Assembly (NCBI RefSeq): GCF_037975245.1
Contig: NC_092574.1
Span: forward strand, 574,001 to 638,000
DNA: 64,000 nucleotides
Source: Apostichopus japonicus
Lineage: Eukaryota; Echinodermata; Holothuroidea; Aspidochirotida; Stichopodidae
Direction of reading: 5' to 3'
Below the pieces are notes generated by a model. It was not told the DNA's origin and did not search any database. It saw nothing but the letters and a program-made list of their open reading frames with translations. This document shows, piece by piece, positions 10,769 through 22,164 of this stretch. Numbering within the stretch: position 1 is the first letter of the stretch; the number at the start of each line of letters is the position of its first letter. The position numbers were made by a program, and so were the translations under genes.

Positions 10769-11481
10769 AGGCCTTGCAAGTTGCATCTAAACAATCTTAA
10801 TTTTATAATCTCACGTTTTAGAAATTTACAATTCCCCAAAAATTTGGTAAATTAGAAAAGAAGAAAAAATGGTAACATCACTTTGAAGGGGAAAAATGGG
10901 ACAGTATATTTTTTAAGCTCCTATTTAGTTACCTATTTATTATTTTAACACAGTACTCAGCTACCTCCAGAAAAACATACATTGTTCAACGACACGTAGG
11001 CGAGATAATGTCGCTGCGTCGGATGAGACTGCAATTTGTCTTACAAAAAAATATAAAATATAACAATCTTAATATAACTTTTAATCTGGGGGGGGGGGGG
11101 CACCGACATCAAAGGGCACTTTGAAGAAATTCGATTGGAATGATACAACCTTATATTGAGTACCCTTTATATCTCGTATTGTATTATCTTATTTGCGTAC
11201 ACATCACTCCATCAACGCCCCATCTCCACCCTCAAGGAAAATATGCATACTAGCACTGCAATATCCTATGCGCAAATTGGGAAACAAGGAACAAGTTTTC
11301 TTGAGACAAAATGAGGTGAAATCATGCCGCTAGTTGCTAATGTAGGAATCTTCCGAATTTAGAGTTTTTTCTTGTTGATATCTTAACAATTTTTTTTTTC
11401 CATTCGAAGTAGCTTTGAGTTTGACCCACAGAAATTCATTAAAGTCACGGGCTTAGCCAGGATCTGCAAAGTTGTATGCAC
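10769..11481. other. No gene recognised
   Basis: AT-rich with a 12-base G run near 11090. No motif. Confidence 0.35.
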
Positions 11482-11577
11482 GACTATCTGAGCGAAGCGC
11501 CACCATCGGTTGGCTCGGAGCGTACTAGAAAATTTTTGGTTTTACAAACCTCTCAGATGGCCGGAAACGGCCCTTCC
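11482..11577 (+). repeat. GGCGC-hairpin dispersed repeat, copy 3
   Basis: Same landmarks as copy 2 (GACTATCTGAGCGAAGCGCC, ACCATCGGTTGGCTCGGAGC, GATGGCCGGAAACGGCC). A C/G-rich stretch follows at 11670-11700. Confidence 0.65.
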
Positions 11578-11904
11578 CGAGTGTTCATTCTGGTTCCCTG
11601 GCCTCTTGCTAACTTTAGGCACCTCAATTTTTATGTAGGAAAAAGGCACATTTTTAACCTGAGGAAAAGTGGGGGGCACGTGCCCCCCCCCCCCCGGTTC
11701 CACTGCCCTTGGTCCAGGTATACAATTGACTAGTTAGAAAAAAAATGATCGTGCAAAAAGCGTGGTAGCCCAGATGAGCTGTGCTTACGGTGGTGTTACA
11801 CGGAAATATTCGGGCATCATGATGCTAAATAAAGAAAATCATGGAATTGTCGGGCAAAAATTTGAAAAAGATTCGGGCAAGCTACTGCATATTTATATAT
11901 GTAT

Positions 11905-12035
11905 ATTTCCAGAGGACAAGAAATTCGGGCAAAAGTCCTGAAAAATTCGGGCAGCCTAAGAGGAGAAAAAAATTCTCCTCTTAGGCTGCCCGAATTTTTC
12001 AGGACTTTTGCCCGAATTTCTTGTCCTCTGGAAAT
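11905..12035. repeat. Perfect 63-bp inverted repeat with 5-nt spacer
   Basis: Bases 11905-11967 and 11973-12035 are exact reverse complements by my base-by-base check (ATTTCCAGAGGACAAG... and ...CTTGTCCTCTGGAAAT), separated by AAAAA. The arms include the reiterated word AATTCGGGCA. The right arm is followed by a G/C-rich scrap and GCCTCGTACGCCTATG. Perfect identity means a recent origin or active gene conversion. Confidence 0.9.
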
Positions 12036-12879
12036 TTGGGGGGCAGTCTGTCCCCCCCCCCGCCTCGTACGCCTATGTGAGCTAAGGGTATATTCGGGGT
12101 GCTTAAGAAATTCGCGTCCAAGGTTCCACATGGGCCAGATGACGCATGTGATAAAAAAAAACACGCTGAATATTTCTTTTTCTGGCAGATGAGATGGTAC
12201 AGTGTTGAAACTTTCTTACAATAGTACTGAGCTAGGTACCTCTGGATGTTTGCGAATGTGGGTCCCAGGTCCCACATGGGCCGTACGCCTATAGCCCATT
12301 AGATAAAAACATATTGAGGCCCATTTTGTGAGGACTTGCTGATTGTAACTCTTTTTCATCATTGTACCATGTAACCTGTATTGTTCAGTACCGTGCGCAG
12401 GATTTAGGATGTGGCCGCGCCAAATTAAATTTTTCCGCCACTGACCCACTGAATCCCCTTAGCTAACCCTCCAAATCTCCCAACTAACCCCATTCGTTTG
12501 CCCCCCCCCCCCTCCCTCTGCGAATGCCACCGCTATTATTTGCAGTCATCCATCACCCAATATTGTGAACTAATGTCCCCGAGGAATTGGCGAGACTGCT
12601 CCAACGGGGAGGGGGAGTGGCAAAGTTTCATGACAGGGGGATGCCTTTGGGCCTCTTCTAGTGCAATGTATCATTTCTTCTACCACTACTGGCTACAGTG
12701 GCTCTAGGAGCATAGAAATTTTGGGATGACCAAATACCAAATCCCGGGAAATGTTAAACAAGAGCCAAAATGGCACAATGATTCTTTGCCAAGGCCTTTG
12801 AGACCAATCAAACACTGGACAGACTACTTAGAATGGTGAACATACACACCGAGTATGAGCTCGATTGAAGTTTTCCCTA
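12036..12879. other. SINE-like scraps, no gene
   Basis: GATGGTACAGTGTTGAAAC (12190) matches phrases near 10530-10590, and the reverse-oriented TTGTACCATGTAAC lies near 12362. Poly-C runs occur at 12050 and 12500. No exon found. Confidence 0.35.
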
Positions 12880-13930
12880 TGAGGTTATGGTGAATTACGG
12901 GGTCTCTTTGTTCGACCTGCTACTGGATGACCTTCAACATTTTCGCAACTTAATATTTACTATATGTACTGATTTTCATTTTATTACAGCATTGTTTAGC
13001 AATTTGACCTTTATTGACATCTGAATGACCTTCTGAACATTTCTGCCACTCAATGTTTACTATATTTAGTGAACATGAGGACATTCAACATTGACAGCGA
13101 GTAGGCGCTAGATAGACTCCAGTGGAAGCATACCATCGTCCGTTAAACCTCACATCGAAAATATATGACGTGAAATGTAAACTGGTAAAGATGGCAGCTG
13201 ATGCGCACTGGATACAACGTGTTTTCTCAGTGGCTGGCCTTTCTGTATACTATTGGTTGTTCCCCTTTGTTAGGGTTAGGAATTAGATTAGGGTTAGCGT
13301 TGGCGAATAGGGAAAATTCTTGTTTTCTAGTGCGCATTGTCCCAAAGATGATGATGATGATGAATGTTTATTCTGTTTACTGAATTTCATGTTACTACAA
13401 CGATATCTGGTAATTTGACTGTCAACAACCCCTGATGACCTCTGTTTTACCTTCGACACCTTTGTCACTCAATGTTTACTGTACGTATCAAGTTCCAAGT
13501 GAATCCACTGATGTTGAGACATTTTGCGTAAATTATGAAAATTAGCCTGCCTATTTAGCATAGCTCAAAATCTAATCAGTTAGAGATCCCATATAGGCCT
13601 CTAGCTACTTACCGAATTTCATTGTCATACATTTTACGGTTCATGAGATATGCACTCTTTGATTTCTGTTGACCTCAGGTGACATTTGACCTTCACTAAA
13701 ATGATAGTAACTGCGTACTAACACTGATGATCACACATACTCAGTATGTGCTTATTCGACGATTCCCCCATCAAGTTATGGTGATTACAAAGTCTTCACC
13801 ATTTTACTTACCTCTGTTGACCTCAGATGACCTTTAGTTTCGACCGATAACAATAGAGAGCGTCTACCTATTTTGGCCAATCCTCCACCCAATTATGATA
13901 ATGAACGGACCGTGCGTTGAGTCATAGAGA
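12880..13930. repeat. Diverged tandem repeats with TGACCTTCAACATTT phrases
   Basis: The units reiterate GACCTTC(A/T)(A/G)ACA(T/C), (C/T)CACT(C/T)AATGTTTACT(A/G)TA and CTGTTGACCTCA(G)(A/G)TGAC. This is a second array type, broadly similar to but distinct from that at 2.9 kb. Copy 2 of the TTAGGG-core element interrupts it. Confidence 0.45.
13201..13337. mobile_element. TTAGGGTTAG-core MITE-like element, copy 2
   Basis: The ends are ATGCGCACT / AGTGCGCAT, with GTGTTTTCTC near the left end and GTTAGGGTTAGGAATTAG in the middle. 137 bp, close to copy 1 in length and order. A short (GATGAT)n lies just outside at 13349. Confidence 0.6.
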
Positions 13931-14439
13931 TTACAAGCAGCGTCACGCGCACACACGAGTCATCTTTGCATGCAATTCGAGGACTTCGTTGTTATTTTCT
14001 TTGTACGTTTTTTTTTTCTGAACCCTAACTTTAACAACAGACTCTCTTTTGTTAAACTTTCGAGGACTAGGAAATGTTATTGAATTTACCTTCGAGGACG
14101 TCAAACTCCTTTGTTCAGGTCCTCGATCGAATAGCAAAACAAACTCACATACACGCACACAACGCACACACGCCCGCGTGACTGCATATATTCCTTTGGC
14201 CTTTGGCAAGGAATAAAAACCGTGTCTTCCAATTCTATTAACATATTCAGGGATTTGACGAGCGGGGGAACTAACGGTACAGCGATACCTTCCTTTTACT
14301 CCCTGCCATGCCAGAAGCAGGCCTGTTCCTCACCCCGTCTTGGGAGAAGAAACATATCCACATAAAAATGAAATAGTATGATTCCAAAGTGCAGACACAA
14401 AAACAGAAAGTTGAGCAGATTATTACGACTCCCACCCCT
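13931..14439. other. No gene recognised
   Basis: Contains ACACACG-rich stretches (13945-13970, 14150-14180) and duplicated TCGAGGAC words. No exon signature. Confidence 0.3.
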
Positions 14440-15880
14440 AGGGCGAGTAAGGGCAAAGTAGAGAATATGCAAAGTACTCTCCTTCTACAGTTCGAATCAG
14501 ATGATCATGAACGTTGGCCAGTTGTAGGGTACATATGTATTACGGTACATATAGGGTATTCAGGTCGAAAGTCATCTTCATGGGAGGACGAACCACAAGT
14601 CGAAGTTACACTCCCAAAGATCACCGTGACTCCACAACTCTTATTGCCATCCAGGCTAAAAACAGCCTTTTCGCCGATATTGTCTAGCTCCTTACACCCT
14701 TCAGCTGCAATTTGTTATCGCGCGAGATCGTATTAATAGTGTGTAGGCTACGAACGTATTGTTGAATGATGAGAAAGGTCATTCAAGCATGTCATTCATG
14801 ATCAGTCATGATCGTGCTGAATATCCAGAAACAGATTACAATGTCCAAGATATTCACACATGTTTGCCCTCCGTGGAAGAAGTAGTATTAAGCAACTACA
14901 TTGTATATAGCAGTTGCACATAGGCATACGTATACACTATAGCTCCACCAGTGTCGGTATACGGATTAAACGTAGAGCCTTAAAACTGAATTTTAGACTG
15001 CCCGTCCTAAAAATCACATATTTGAATTACCTTTCTTCGATGTTACTGGAAGCTATCAACATACTCTGAAAGAGAAACCATTTCCCATCAGTTTCATGTA
15101 TTTGTTTTGCTAATGTGTGGTGAACTATCAAGAAAATATGGCAGTTTATGAATTTATAAATAATTGCAGACGTTAATTTATCTGTGTGCGTTCAGTGACC
15201 GTGGTCGCCTTGGTTTGTCAAGCTTGGCCAGTCAGTTGATGTGTTGTGGAAAAGGATTCAATATGGTACCGTAGGGAGGAAGTACAAACTAACAACCAGT
15301 ATTGTTGTCTGTGCTGGGACGTCAGATCATGATACGCGTCAGACGACGATACGGTAAGATCCATTATGGTGACGTCTTGGCATGTGTCCAAAAAGGTCAT
15401 TTTGGGGTCAAGTAATTAAGCAACACGCTTCTTCTCCCACAGATTGAATTGGGTGATCATGATAGTTCGTCAGTATTGTTATGGTGCATATGGGGTGTTC
15501 AGGGATTTGTGGTCACAAGTCATCTAGGGGTCAGGTCTGTCATTCCGTGGAAGACCGCAAAATGCTCCTTCTCCTACTGATCAAATCAGATGATGATCAT
15601 GAAAGTTGGTCAGTATTATCATTGAAAAATGGTACATATGGGGTGTTCAGGGATTTAAGGTCAAAGGTCACCTATGTGTTCATGTGTGTTCGCGATATCA
15701 CTCAAAACGCTTCTTTTCCCACAAAATTGTATGCTATGAAAGTTGGTCAGTATTCTCATTGAACTAGGGTACCATAAGTGGTAGGTACGTAAAGGGATTT
15801 TAGGTCACCTAGAGGTCATTTCGACAATTAATATCACTAAATACGCTTCCCCCAAACGCTAGCGCAAATACACTTGCTAT
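14440..15880 (+). repeat. TGACCTTTGACC array family, opposite orientation
   Basis: Units carry TCTCCCACAGATTGAATTGG, TGATCATGATAGTT, GTACATATGGGGTGTTCAGG, then AGGTCA(A/C)(A/G)(A/G)GTCA(T/C)CTA. These are the reverse complement of the phrases in the arrays at 2.9 and 8.7 kb. The clearest units are 15380-15850; a lone diverged unit is at 14470-14600. The segment between (14600-15380) is mostly unrecognised. Confidence 0.5.
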
Positions 15881-16854
15881 CGTTTGTTGTTTTTAGGGCC
15901 CCTACTTTGCACAATTTTCACATTGCAATGCTACAAGTTAAAAGATATAAGGTGTGAGCTACTAACTAGAAGATACGTTGAAGGTCTGATCAATATACTG
16001 TTCACAACAACTACAAGGGATAGAGTGGACACAGTGATAGTGGTCTCCTGGTGGCTAAGAATATTCCGCAACTCACATTACCATAATTCAGTGACTTATC
16101 AATTCCTTGGACGGGTCTGAAGAAATCTAAATTTACATGTCGATGTACGTATGCGTGTGCTTCGTTTTTACACGATAACTCGAGAAGGCCTGACCAGCCC
16201 GATGACGTCCATACGTGGTGGGTGTGTTGCATCTAATATGTGGGTGATCCCTTTTGTTTTGATCGGGTATCGATTTGGTTTTGATCGGTGGTCAATTTTG
16301 GATGGGAGTTGGAAATTTCAGAATTACGGACAGCTCGGGTCCTATTTTCGTAAACATGCTAGTATAACCATGCTTGATGGATCAAGCTCGTTCTTGGCAT
16401 GCTGTACATATTGCGTTCGTGGTCCCTATTGTGTTTGGGAGAGGCCAGAGGGCATCCAAAGTCAGTCGTGTCTAGTCGGATCATATTGGACATCGGTGTG
16501 CATGATGCCCTGATTGGTACGAGATGGTGATCGGTGGTTGCTTGAGGTGAAACATTATTAAATTTCTGTATTCTTGGGGGCTTTTTTGGCTTAATGGTGT
16601 GGCGTGTTGGGGCTCAAGCCCACGCTAAGACAAGACAGTATGCTTGGTTGGATGAAATTCATACTGGGACTGTATGTTCTGATACTCAGTTCATGATCCC
16701 ACTTGTTTTTGAGAGAAGATCATTTGAGGTCAACGGTGGTTTAGTCTAGTAAGAAAGGGTCAGGAAGTACAGATCCCCATTAACGATCCTGAAGCTACAA
16801 CATCCTGCAGAGACAAAGAACCCAGAGCCCGAATAATTTGTCTGCGATCCTTAA
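15881..16854. other. Decayed repeat, no gene
   Basis: 16165-16360 includes ACACGATAACTCGAGAAGGC, which resembles the ACACGATATCTCAAGAAGGG start of units near 33.6 kb. The 120-codon frame at 16151-16513 follows this repeat and lacks any protein motif, so I treat it as chance. Confidence 0.4.
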
Positions 16855-17168
16855 AGAAGCAAGTCAGGACCATTCTTGAAGGCATTGACACTATCAGACA
16901 AAACAACACATTCTGGAAGGCTAATCCACTTATCGATTACTATTTGCGAAAAGAAATATTTACGAATATATGATCTGCAGCGTTCACCACAAAGCTTGGG
17001 GCGATGGCCCCCGATACGTAATAACGTTAGAAAATTCAGAGGAGTAATCGGAAGAAAGGCCATCAAGTCCATGAAAACAACTTTGGAGACCTGAATCACA
17101 TCACTTCGAATTTGCCTCAGCTCCACCGTTGTCAGACCGGGACGCCTCAAATTTTCCTCATACGGCAC
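16855..17168 (-). pseudogene. LINE reverse-transcriptase C-terminal fragment
   Basis: A 105-codon minus-strand frame (MPYEENLRRPGLTTVELRQI start, IRSDVIQVSKVVF, RGERCRSY-like CGERCRSYIRKYFFSQIV, then WISLPECVVLSDSVNAFKN). This order of YEERLRRLGL, L-R-R-x-D-L, KYFFSQRV, WNSLP and VNAFKN-like motifs is the known C-terminal tail of CR1/L2-type LINE polymerases. Only the tail is present, and the 5' part is missing beyond 17168. It is a separate lineage from the YADD-bearing fragment at 7.7-8.7 kb. Confidence 0.75.
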
Positions 17169-17544
17169 GTCTCTCTAACAACTACGGTATTTTTGGGGGG
17201 GGGGGGGGAGCGACGGCTGAAAACCACTGTAAACACACCAAGTTGAAATTGACTAGTCGTATCAACCCCCAACTCGGCGTGTGTGATTCTCTCAATGATG
17301 ACATGAATAGTGATGTGGGGAGGAGATGGGAGGGGAGTGACGTACTGGATGGCATGGGTTGTAGTACCAGAAGTGAAGCAAATATGCAGAGAAAGAAGGC
17401 CCTTCTCATGTCACAATTCCCAGGTTGCCTTCCGGGTAAAGGTATGGCATCATGAATTATGGTCGGCATCGAGGGCACATTGCGTCTGAAAGAGTGGTCT
17501 AATGGCGAGGAGCAGGGAGCAATTAGGACACATTATGACCAGGG
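17169..17544. other. No gene recognised
   Basis: A G run at 17195-17208, then unremarkable sequence with open frames on both strands of similar length, and no splice pairs. Confidence 0.3.
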
Positions 17545-17989
17545 ATATGCTAATCTTTAGGGTAGTCTAAAACAATTTTCTATTAAAATGTCATGTTCTC
17601 ACCCCTTAGAACTGTTCCAATATCTAGAAAATCACCACTGGTGAAAGGAATAGGATATTAGTTGGGGTGGCTCATGGCCATCACAGTTCCCTCATATGGT
17701 CCTACACTAACGTATTATAATACAATGGACACTGAAGCATTGTCTGATTGCCCTATACTTTCGTATTATTTTTAGGTTGAGATATGAAAACCCTATTTGC
17801 CCGGTTGTTGTTCTATGCATGTTTGGTGGAGTCCAGCAAAAAGCACATCGTTCATGGTCCCAGGACCCATGCCTGATGGGGCGTTGGATGTCAAAGTTCA
17901 TCTACATCTTAGAGGTGTAGATTTTCAGAAGTGAGTTGGAATTCTCTACCAAAGAACAGAAGAGGACTGAGAGAAATTGTCGTCTTCAA

Positions 17990-18640
17990 CATCGGTATCT
18001 ACATCATAGCATAGATGAAAGCTCCTCTTGCAGCTCCTGCCCCACACAGTAACTTGCTTCTTCTGCAATCTCTGGTGCAGTACAACAATGTAAGCCAAAC
18101 AATTCCAAAGGTTGCAACCATGAAACTAGTAAACCATCTGTTATACTTATCAGAGAACCTGATCATGTTCTTGCATTTCTCCGACAAGGATTTGCCTGAA
18201 GCAGTGAAACGACAATGCGCCTCCCTCAGTCTCACTGAAATATGAAATGACGTGGAAATCCCCAGAAGCGAATTGAGGTTGATCCGGAAATTATTCAGGA
18301 GAGGGGTTTGGAAGACTTTGTTGAACAGGAACCTCGATTTTTTTAAAAGACGGACCTTCCAGACAGATTTCTGGAAGCAGAACCTGAGACTTGGGAAGAC
18401 TGAGAGTCTTGAGAAAGTAGCATGTAAGACTATGCAGGCCATGAACATGGTAAATGACCATGCAGAACGGGGAGTTGCACTAATTCAGGGGTGATGTGGA
18501 CTGCTGATGTATGTTGGAGATCAAGTTTAGTTCCTGCTGCAGGCTGTGCATGAACACAGGAAAGCATTCCCTGACAACAACAAGAATACCGTACTACTGG
18601 AAAAGAATCAATACAACCAGCTGGATGATATGTTCATAAT
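17990..18640 (+). pseudogene. Decayed element-encoded protein (VNDHAERGVALIQ family)
   Basis: In shifting frames one reads KLVNHLLYLSENLIMFLHFS and DKDLPEAVKRQCASL (18110-18230). Next come LEDFVEQEPRFF and AEPETWED (18305-18400), then MNMVNDHAERGVALIQ (18440-18490), then FLLQAVHEHRKAFPDNN (18530-18585). I recall this order from uncharacterised multicopy proteins of marine invertebrates, with the signature VND.AERG.ALI followed by LLQ.V..HR..FP; no biochemical function is known to me. At least three frameshifts and stops break the frame. It lies between matching inverted ends, so it was probably carried by the element. The 149-codon minus-strand frame over the same bases is an antisense shadow. 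Confidence 0.5.
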
Positions 18641-18880
18641 TTGTATGTGCTTTGTGTGTATAATTATTTGCATTATATACCAACTTCACCAGTAATGTAA
18701 AACATTGTATACACTATATTGTATAGACTGTATAATGAAATTTAAAGTTAACTAAGCTACCTCTAAATGTTCAAATAGAACCTTCACACCTCACATGCAG
18801 GGGGGTATTCATATCTCAACTTGACATTTCTGGTAAAGTATGGGACAATCAGAAATTGTCTCAGTGCACATTTACTGTAA

Positions 18881-19577
18881 AGGCCCGTACGCGTCTACAC
18901 GATGATACATCTGTATCGCAACATCATGAGACAATGGTATCATCTTGTTTCGAAACAAATGTATCGTCGCGTAGACCACTCTCGCAACACGCTGGGGACA
19001 CTGTGCCGCCTGTATGACGTTGTTCCGAAATTTAGCTGCATGTTTGATCTGTTGCAAAGATTCGGTCTTCCAGTTGATCAGAAGTATCCATACAGGTCCT
19101 GTGACATAAACACTGATCAGGCCAGACCGGCTATATAGGCCTACAAAGAAGATGCACCGCGATGGCGCGAACAGAGTAAGTCTGGACAGTCGAAGAAGTT
19201 TGCCACTAGATTATAGACTTTACGAGAAACATCCTTGCCTGTACAATATACGATTGAGAGGCTATACAGATAGAGGCAAGATAGAAGCGGCAATTTACGA
19301 GGTAAGCACCGCGCTGGAAATCAACAGTGAGTATGAAATTTGACCAACCGGGCTGCACTCGCTCATAGCGAAGCCTAACTTCGTTCGGTTATCACTAGGC
19401 CTGTAGACATGTTAGAGAGTAGCCTAGGCTCACGCCATGGTACAGATGTTGCGGAATGTTCCATCGTGTAGACGGAGGTTCCAACAAGTCGCGATAGAAT
19501 GATACACCGGCATACAGCCTGATATGGATGTGTATGACGATGTCCCGATGCAAATGTATCATCGTGTAGACGGGCCT
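18881..19577 (+). mobile_element. PIF/Harbinger-like element (697 bp) nested in the larger element
   Basis: The ends are inverted: AGGCCCGT...CTACACGATGATACAT at the left, and ATGTATCATCGTGTAGACGG then GCCT at the right. The left copy has an extra ACGCGT-like insertion. TAA lies immediately outside each end (18878-18880 and 19578-19580), the 3-bp target duplication typical of PIF/Harbinger. An internal frame resembles a MADF domain, and such DNA-binding domains occur in the second protein of Harbinger elements. No DDE transposase is present, so it is non-autonomous or truncated. Confidence 0.65.
19152..19341 (+). CDS. MADF-type DNA-binding domain fragment
   Basis: Within a 63-residue frame, residues 21-57 read YRLYEKHPCLYNIRLRGYTD then RGKIEAAIYEVSTAL. 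The HPCLYN, Y.DR and AA..E spacing fits the MADF (Myb/SANT-like) three-helix fold used for DNA binding. GTAAGT at 19172 and GTAAGC after the codon for E (about 19300) look like donors, so the real exon may end inside the domain. The frame is part of the Harbinger-like element; whether it is expressed is unknown. Confidence 0.5.
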
Positions 19578-19963
19578 TAAGACGTTAGTGTATGACCATA
19601 ATTGGGGAACTTATGACCATGAGCTACCCCCTGATACTATCCTAGTTCATTGTTTTTTCACTAGTAGTATTTTGGGGGGTATTGAAACAATTCTGGGTGG
19701 TGAGAACATGACATTTTTGAGAAGAAAAAACATGGGACCACCCTAGGCTAGTAATCTAACTCGGTATTATTTGGGTAAACCGTCCCCGTATCCCGGTGTA
19801 TACTGAATAAGCCCGTGTGTTGATAGGTGCGACCGAGGAAACATTTAAAAAGTCATATCTTATGCCGATGCAAAGGTTATGTAAGCATACGAAGATGTAG
19901 GTACAATGGACAGAATTTGCAGGATGCATAACATGTCAAGAACAATTAAATTAAAAGACTTAC

Positions 19964-20074
19964 CGGATGAGTCCGAGAGCAACTGTTGCCTGCGGTGGTT
20001 GTTTCTTTCGATGTGACAAAGGCGCGAATGGCACTCTTGAATGAAGAATCACCTGAATTGCTTCTGTTTTTATA
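19964..20074 (-). promoter_or_regulatory. Possible TATA promoter and 5'-UTR exon (minus strand)
   Basis: Reading the minus strand, a TATAAAAA box (20067-20074) is followed about 30 bases later by a transcript-like stretch. It ends at CATCCG followed by a consensus donor GTAAGT (20-nt region at 19958-19963). The stretch has no ATG, so it would be a non-coding first exon. The downstream exon is not identified; the transposon at 17.5-19.75 kb lies in its path. Confidence 0.3.
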
Positions 20075-20119
20075 GACGTTGCTCTCCCTCTAAACCGAAG
20101 GTAGAAGCCCGGGAAAATC

Positions 20120-21649
20120 CCTCACATATACGATGACGGAAAAATACTTGTTTCTCGAAAGTTTTCCAGATGTTCTTGCAATCCATTGCCAGAATTGACC
20201 CAATCATAACATCACAGCCTCGTCAGGGGCGAAATGGGAGGAAAACCCTACTAGTTTTGATTATTTCCTGCTTTTAAATTATTGTCATCGCTGAATTGTT
20301 GGTGTAACTTTGATATTTCCTTCTCTGTCACCTGGCATCGAAGTCCCTGGACTTCAGGAGGGTCGGTGGATTACCAGCCAGTTACGTATCAGGGATTATA
20401 TGGGTATTCGGCAGGAAGATCATATATGTCCATGGATTATGATCTTCCACAGGAATTGAGGACCTGATACCTCTTTTGAGGCGGGCCAGCAAAGTTCTGA
20501 CTTGGTTTTGACTGATGAGCCTTACGCGTATGGTTAATTATAAAACAATAAATAATAATAATAATAGATTACGATGCAATTGTTGCCTGGAATGCTCGGG
20601 CACCCGTTGTAGTACGGTAACAGAAACAATGTTCAAAAATATGTTGTACTCATAGTCCATTCTGAGAGAAGCCTCGCCATCGGGTAGAGTAGAGCGGGGC
20701 TTTTCCCTGGAACTGCTTTCATTTCACCCTTCCTGGGCCAAGCCAGTTTTGATGTTAAGTTTGTTCTAGACGAAGTGTGTTCAGCCGTCATAGAACTGAT
20801 CCAACATTTGAAAGCCAGTGTAATGGCTGTAATTACTGTGACACCGGACCTATCCCGCCACTTGGGATAGGCCTAGTTGGTAGACCAGGGGGCCGAAAAT
20901 GTTCAGAACATCGATACGAAGAGTCACAGATGGTTTGAAAAGTGATCTAATAGGTGCTGATTACGAATCTGCTATAAACGTTCTACATGTGTGCACACAT
21001 GTGTTCATGCATTGTGGCCATAGGACCGTATAGTCCGGATAGGCTATCTTGAAAAAGGTTGCCGACCGACTTGAGTGCAGCCGTCTCGATGTGTAAGAAC
21101 TAGGTCTCCGAACCTCACAGCAAGCACGTTACCGTTCCGCCGGATGCTGATAAACTGAAATATTTTATCCTTGAAAATGAGATTGCTGCTTTTTTGGCAA
21201 AAAAAACAGACCGTTATTGGAATTAATTCGGCCGCTGAAGGGAATGGCGCACGCCACTCTGGAACAGCCAAGAACACTGTACGCCCCACGAACAATTATG
21301 GAAACTGAGGTAAATCATGGTATGTAAGGGTGCAAAATGACAATCTACATTTGTTTGTCGCCTCTCTCGGAAATTCAGCTTACATTGTGTAGGGAGGAGT
21401 TCGCCGATCTTCGCTATATTGCTGGTAGTTTTTAAAGTTTAACACCAACAAGATGGCCATAAACCGAATTTTTGTAGATATGTTCGAGTTCCCAATTGTA
21501 GAAAATGAGTTTTCGGACATTAAAATAATTAGAATCGACCAAAGAACTGAAGTTTCTTCTGGCAAAATGACAGCCATCTTGGTAAATAGCGACCATTGTG
21601 GAAATTCCCATTAGTAAAAGGGGTTATTGTAGATATTTGTGAGTTCCCG
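20120..21649. other. No gene recognised
   Basis: Apart from a short (AAT)n run near 20550, I see no element or exon with paired splice sites. Confidence 0.3.
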
Positions 21650-21775
21650 ATACAGGGTATTTTCTCATTGGCTGCTACTTGTGTATAGTATTGATTGTTC
21701 TCCTTTGTTAGGGCTAGGGGAGAGGTTAGGGTTAGCGTTAGCGAATAAATAAACTTCTTGTATTTCAGTGCGCAT
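21650..21775. mobile_element. TTAGGGTTAG-core MITE-like element, copy 3
   Basis: GGTATTTTCTCATTGGCTGC at the left, GAGGTTAGGGTTAGCGTTAG inside, CAGTGCGCATTGTCCC at the right. The left terminal repeat is decayed. Confidence 0.55.
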
Positions 21776-22164
21776 TGTCCCTGGATTTTTTTCTTCTCAT
21801 AAATCGGAAAAGTTGGGTTACAAACCACGTTTTGACATAACATTATCACCAGCGCAGAGGTAGGGAGCCTGAACATTGATATCTTGAATCTCGAATGCAG
21901 TGTGCCAACGAGCAAAAAAAGCTTTCAACAGAGAAAACCCGCGAGTAAAACAGTCTTGACCTGTGTTCCTCTCGAGACTGGCAGTGCCAGGCGCTGAAAC
22001 GTGGGAACAGATGGAACAATCACCATAGCATTCGTGCTCACCGAAAGCGAATATTCAAATGAATGTACACTGGCATGAATGGTCTGATAGCCGCAACCAC
22101 TACGAGAGAGTTCAATAGACCCTGACTGCCCCCTCGGAATTCTCGAAAATCTTATTCCAGATCA

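Larger units (their letters stand above)
17545..19750 (+). mobile_element. 2.2-kb DNA element with long diverged inverted ends
   Basis: About 150 bp at the left (CTTTAGGGTAGTC, AAAATGTCATGTTCTCACC, GGATATTAGTTGGGGTGGCT, CATGG) match the reverse complement of the right end (GGTGGTGAGAACATGACATT, AGCTACCCCCTGATACTATC). In the right end read inward the order is CCTAGGGTGGTCCC, then ATGTCATGTTCTCACC, then GGATAGTATCAGGGGGTAGC, then CATGGTCATA. Between the ends are a decayed plus-strand gene (17990-18640) and an inserted PIF/Harbinger-like element (18881-19577). The long inverted ends suggest a cut-and-paste element; I cannot fix the exact termini or target duplication. Confidence 0.55.

Noticed and set aside
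11817-12277. Three overlapping frames sharing the same peptide
   Set aside because: The shared peptide comes from the perfect inverted repeat being read on both strands.
16151-16513. 120-codon plus-strand frame
   Set aside because: It continues a dispersed non-coding repeat and shows no motif or splice support.
17999-18448. 149-codon minus-strand frame
   Set aside because: The opposite strand carries recognisable family motifs, so this is an antisense shadow.
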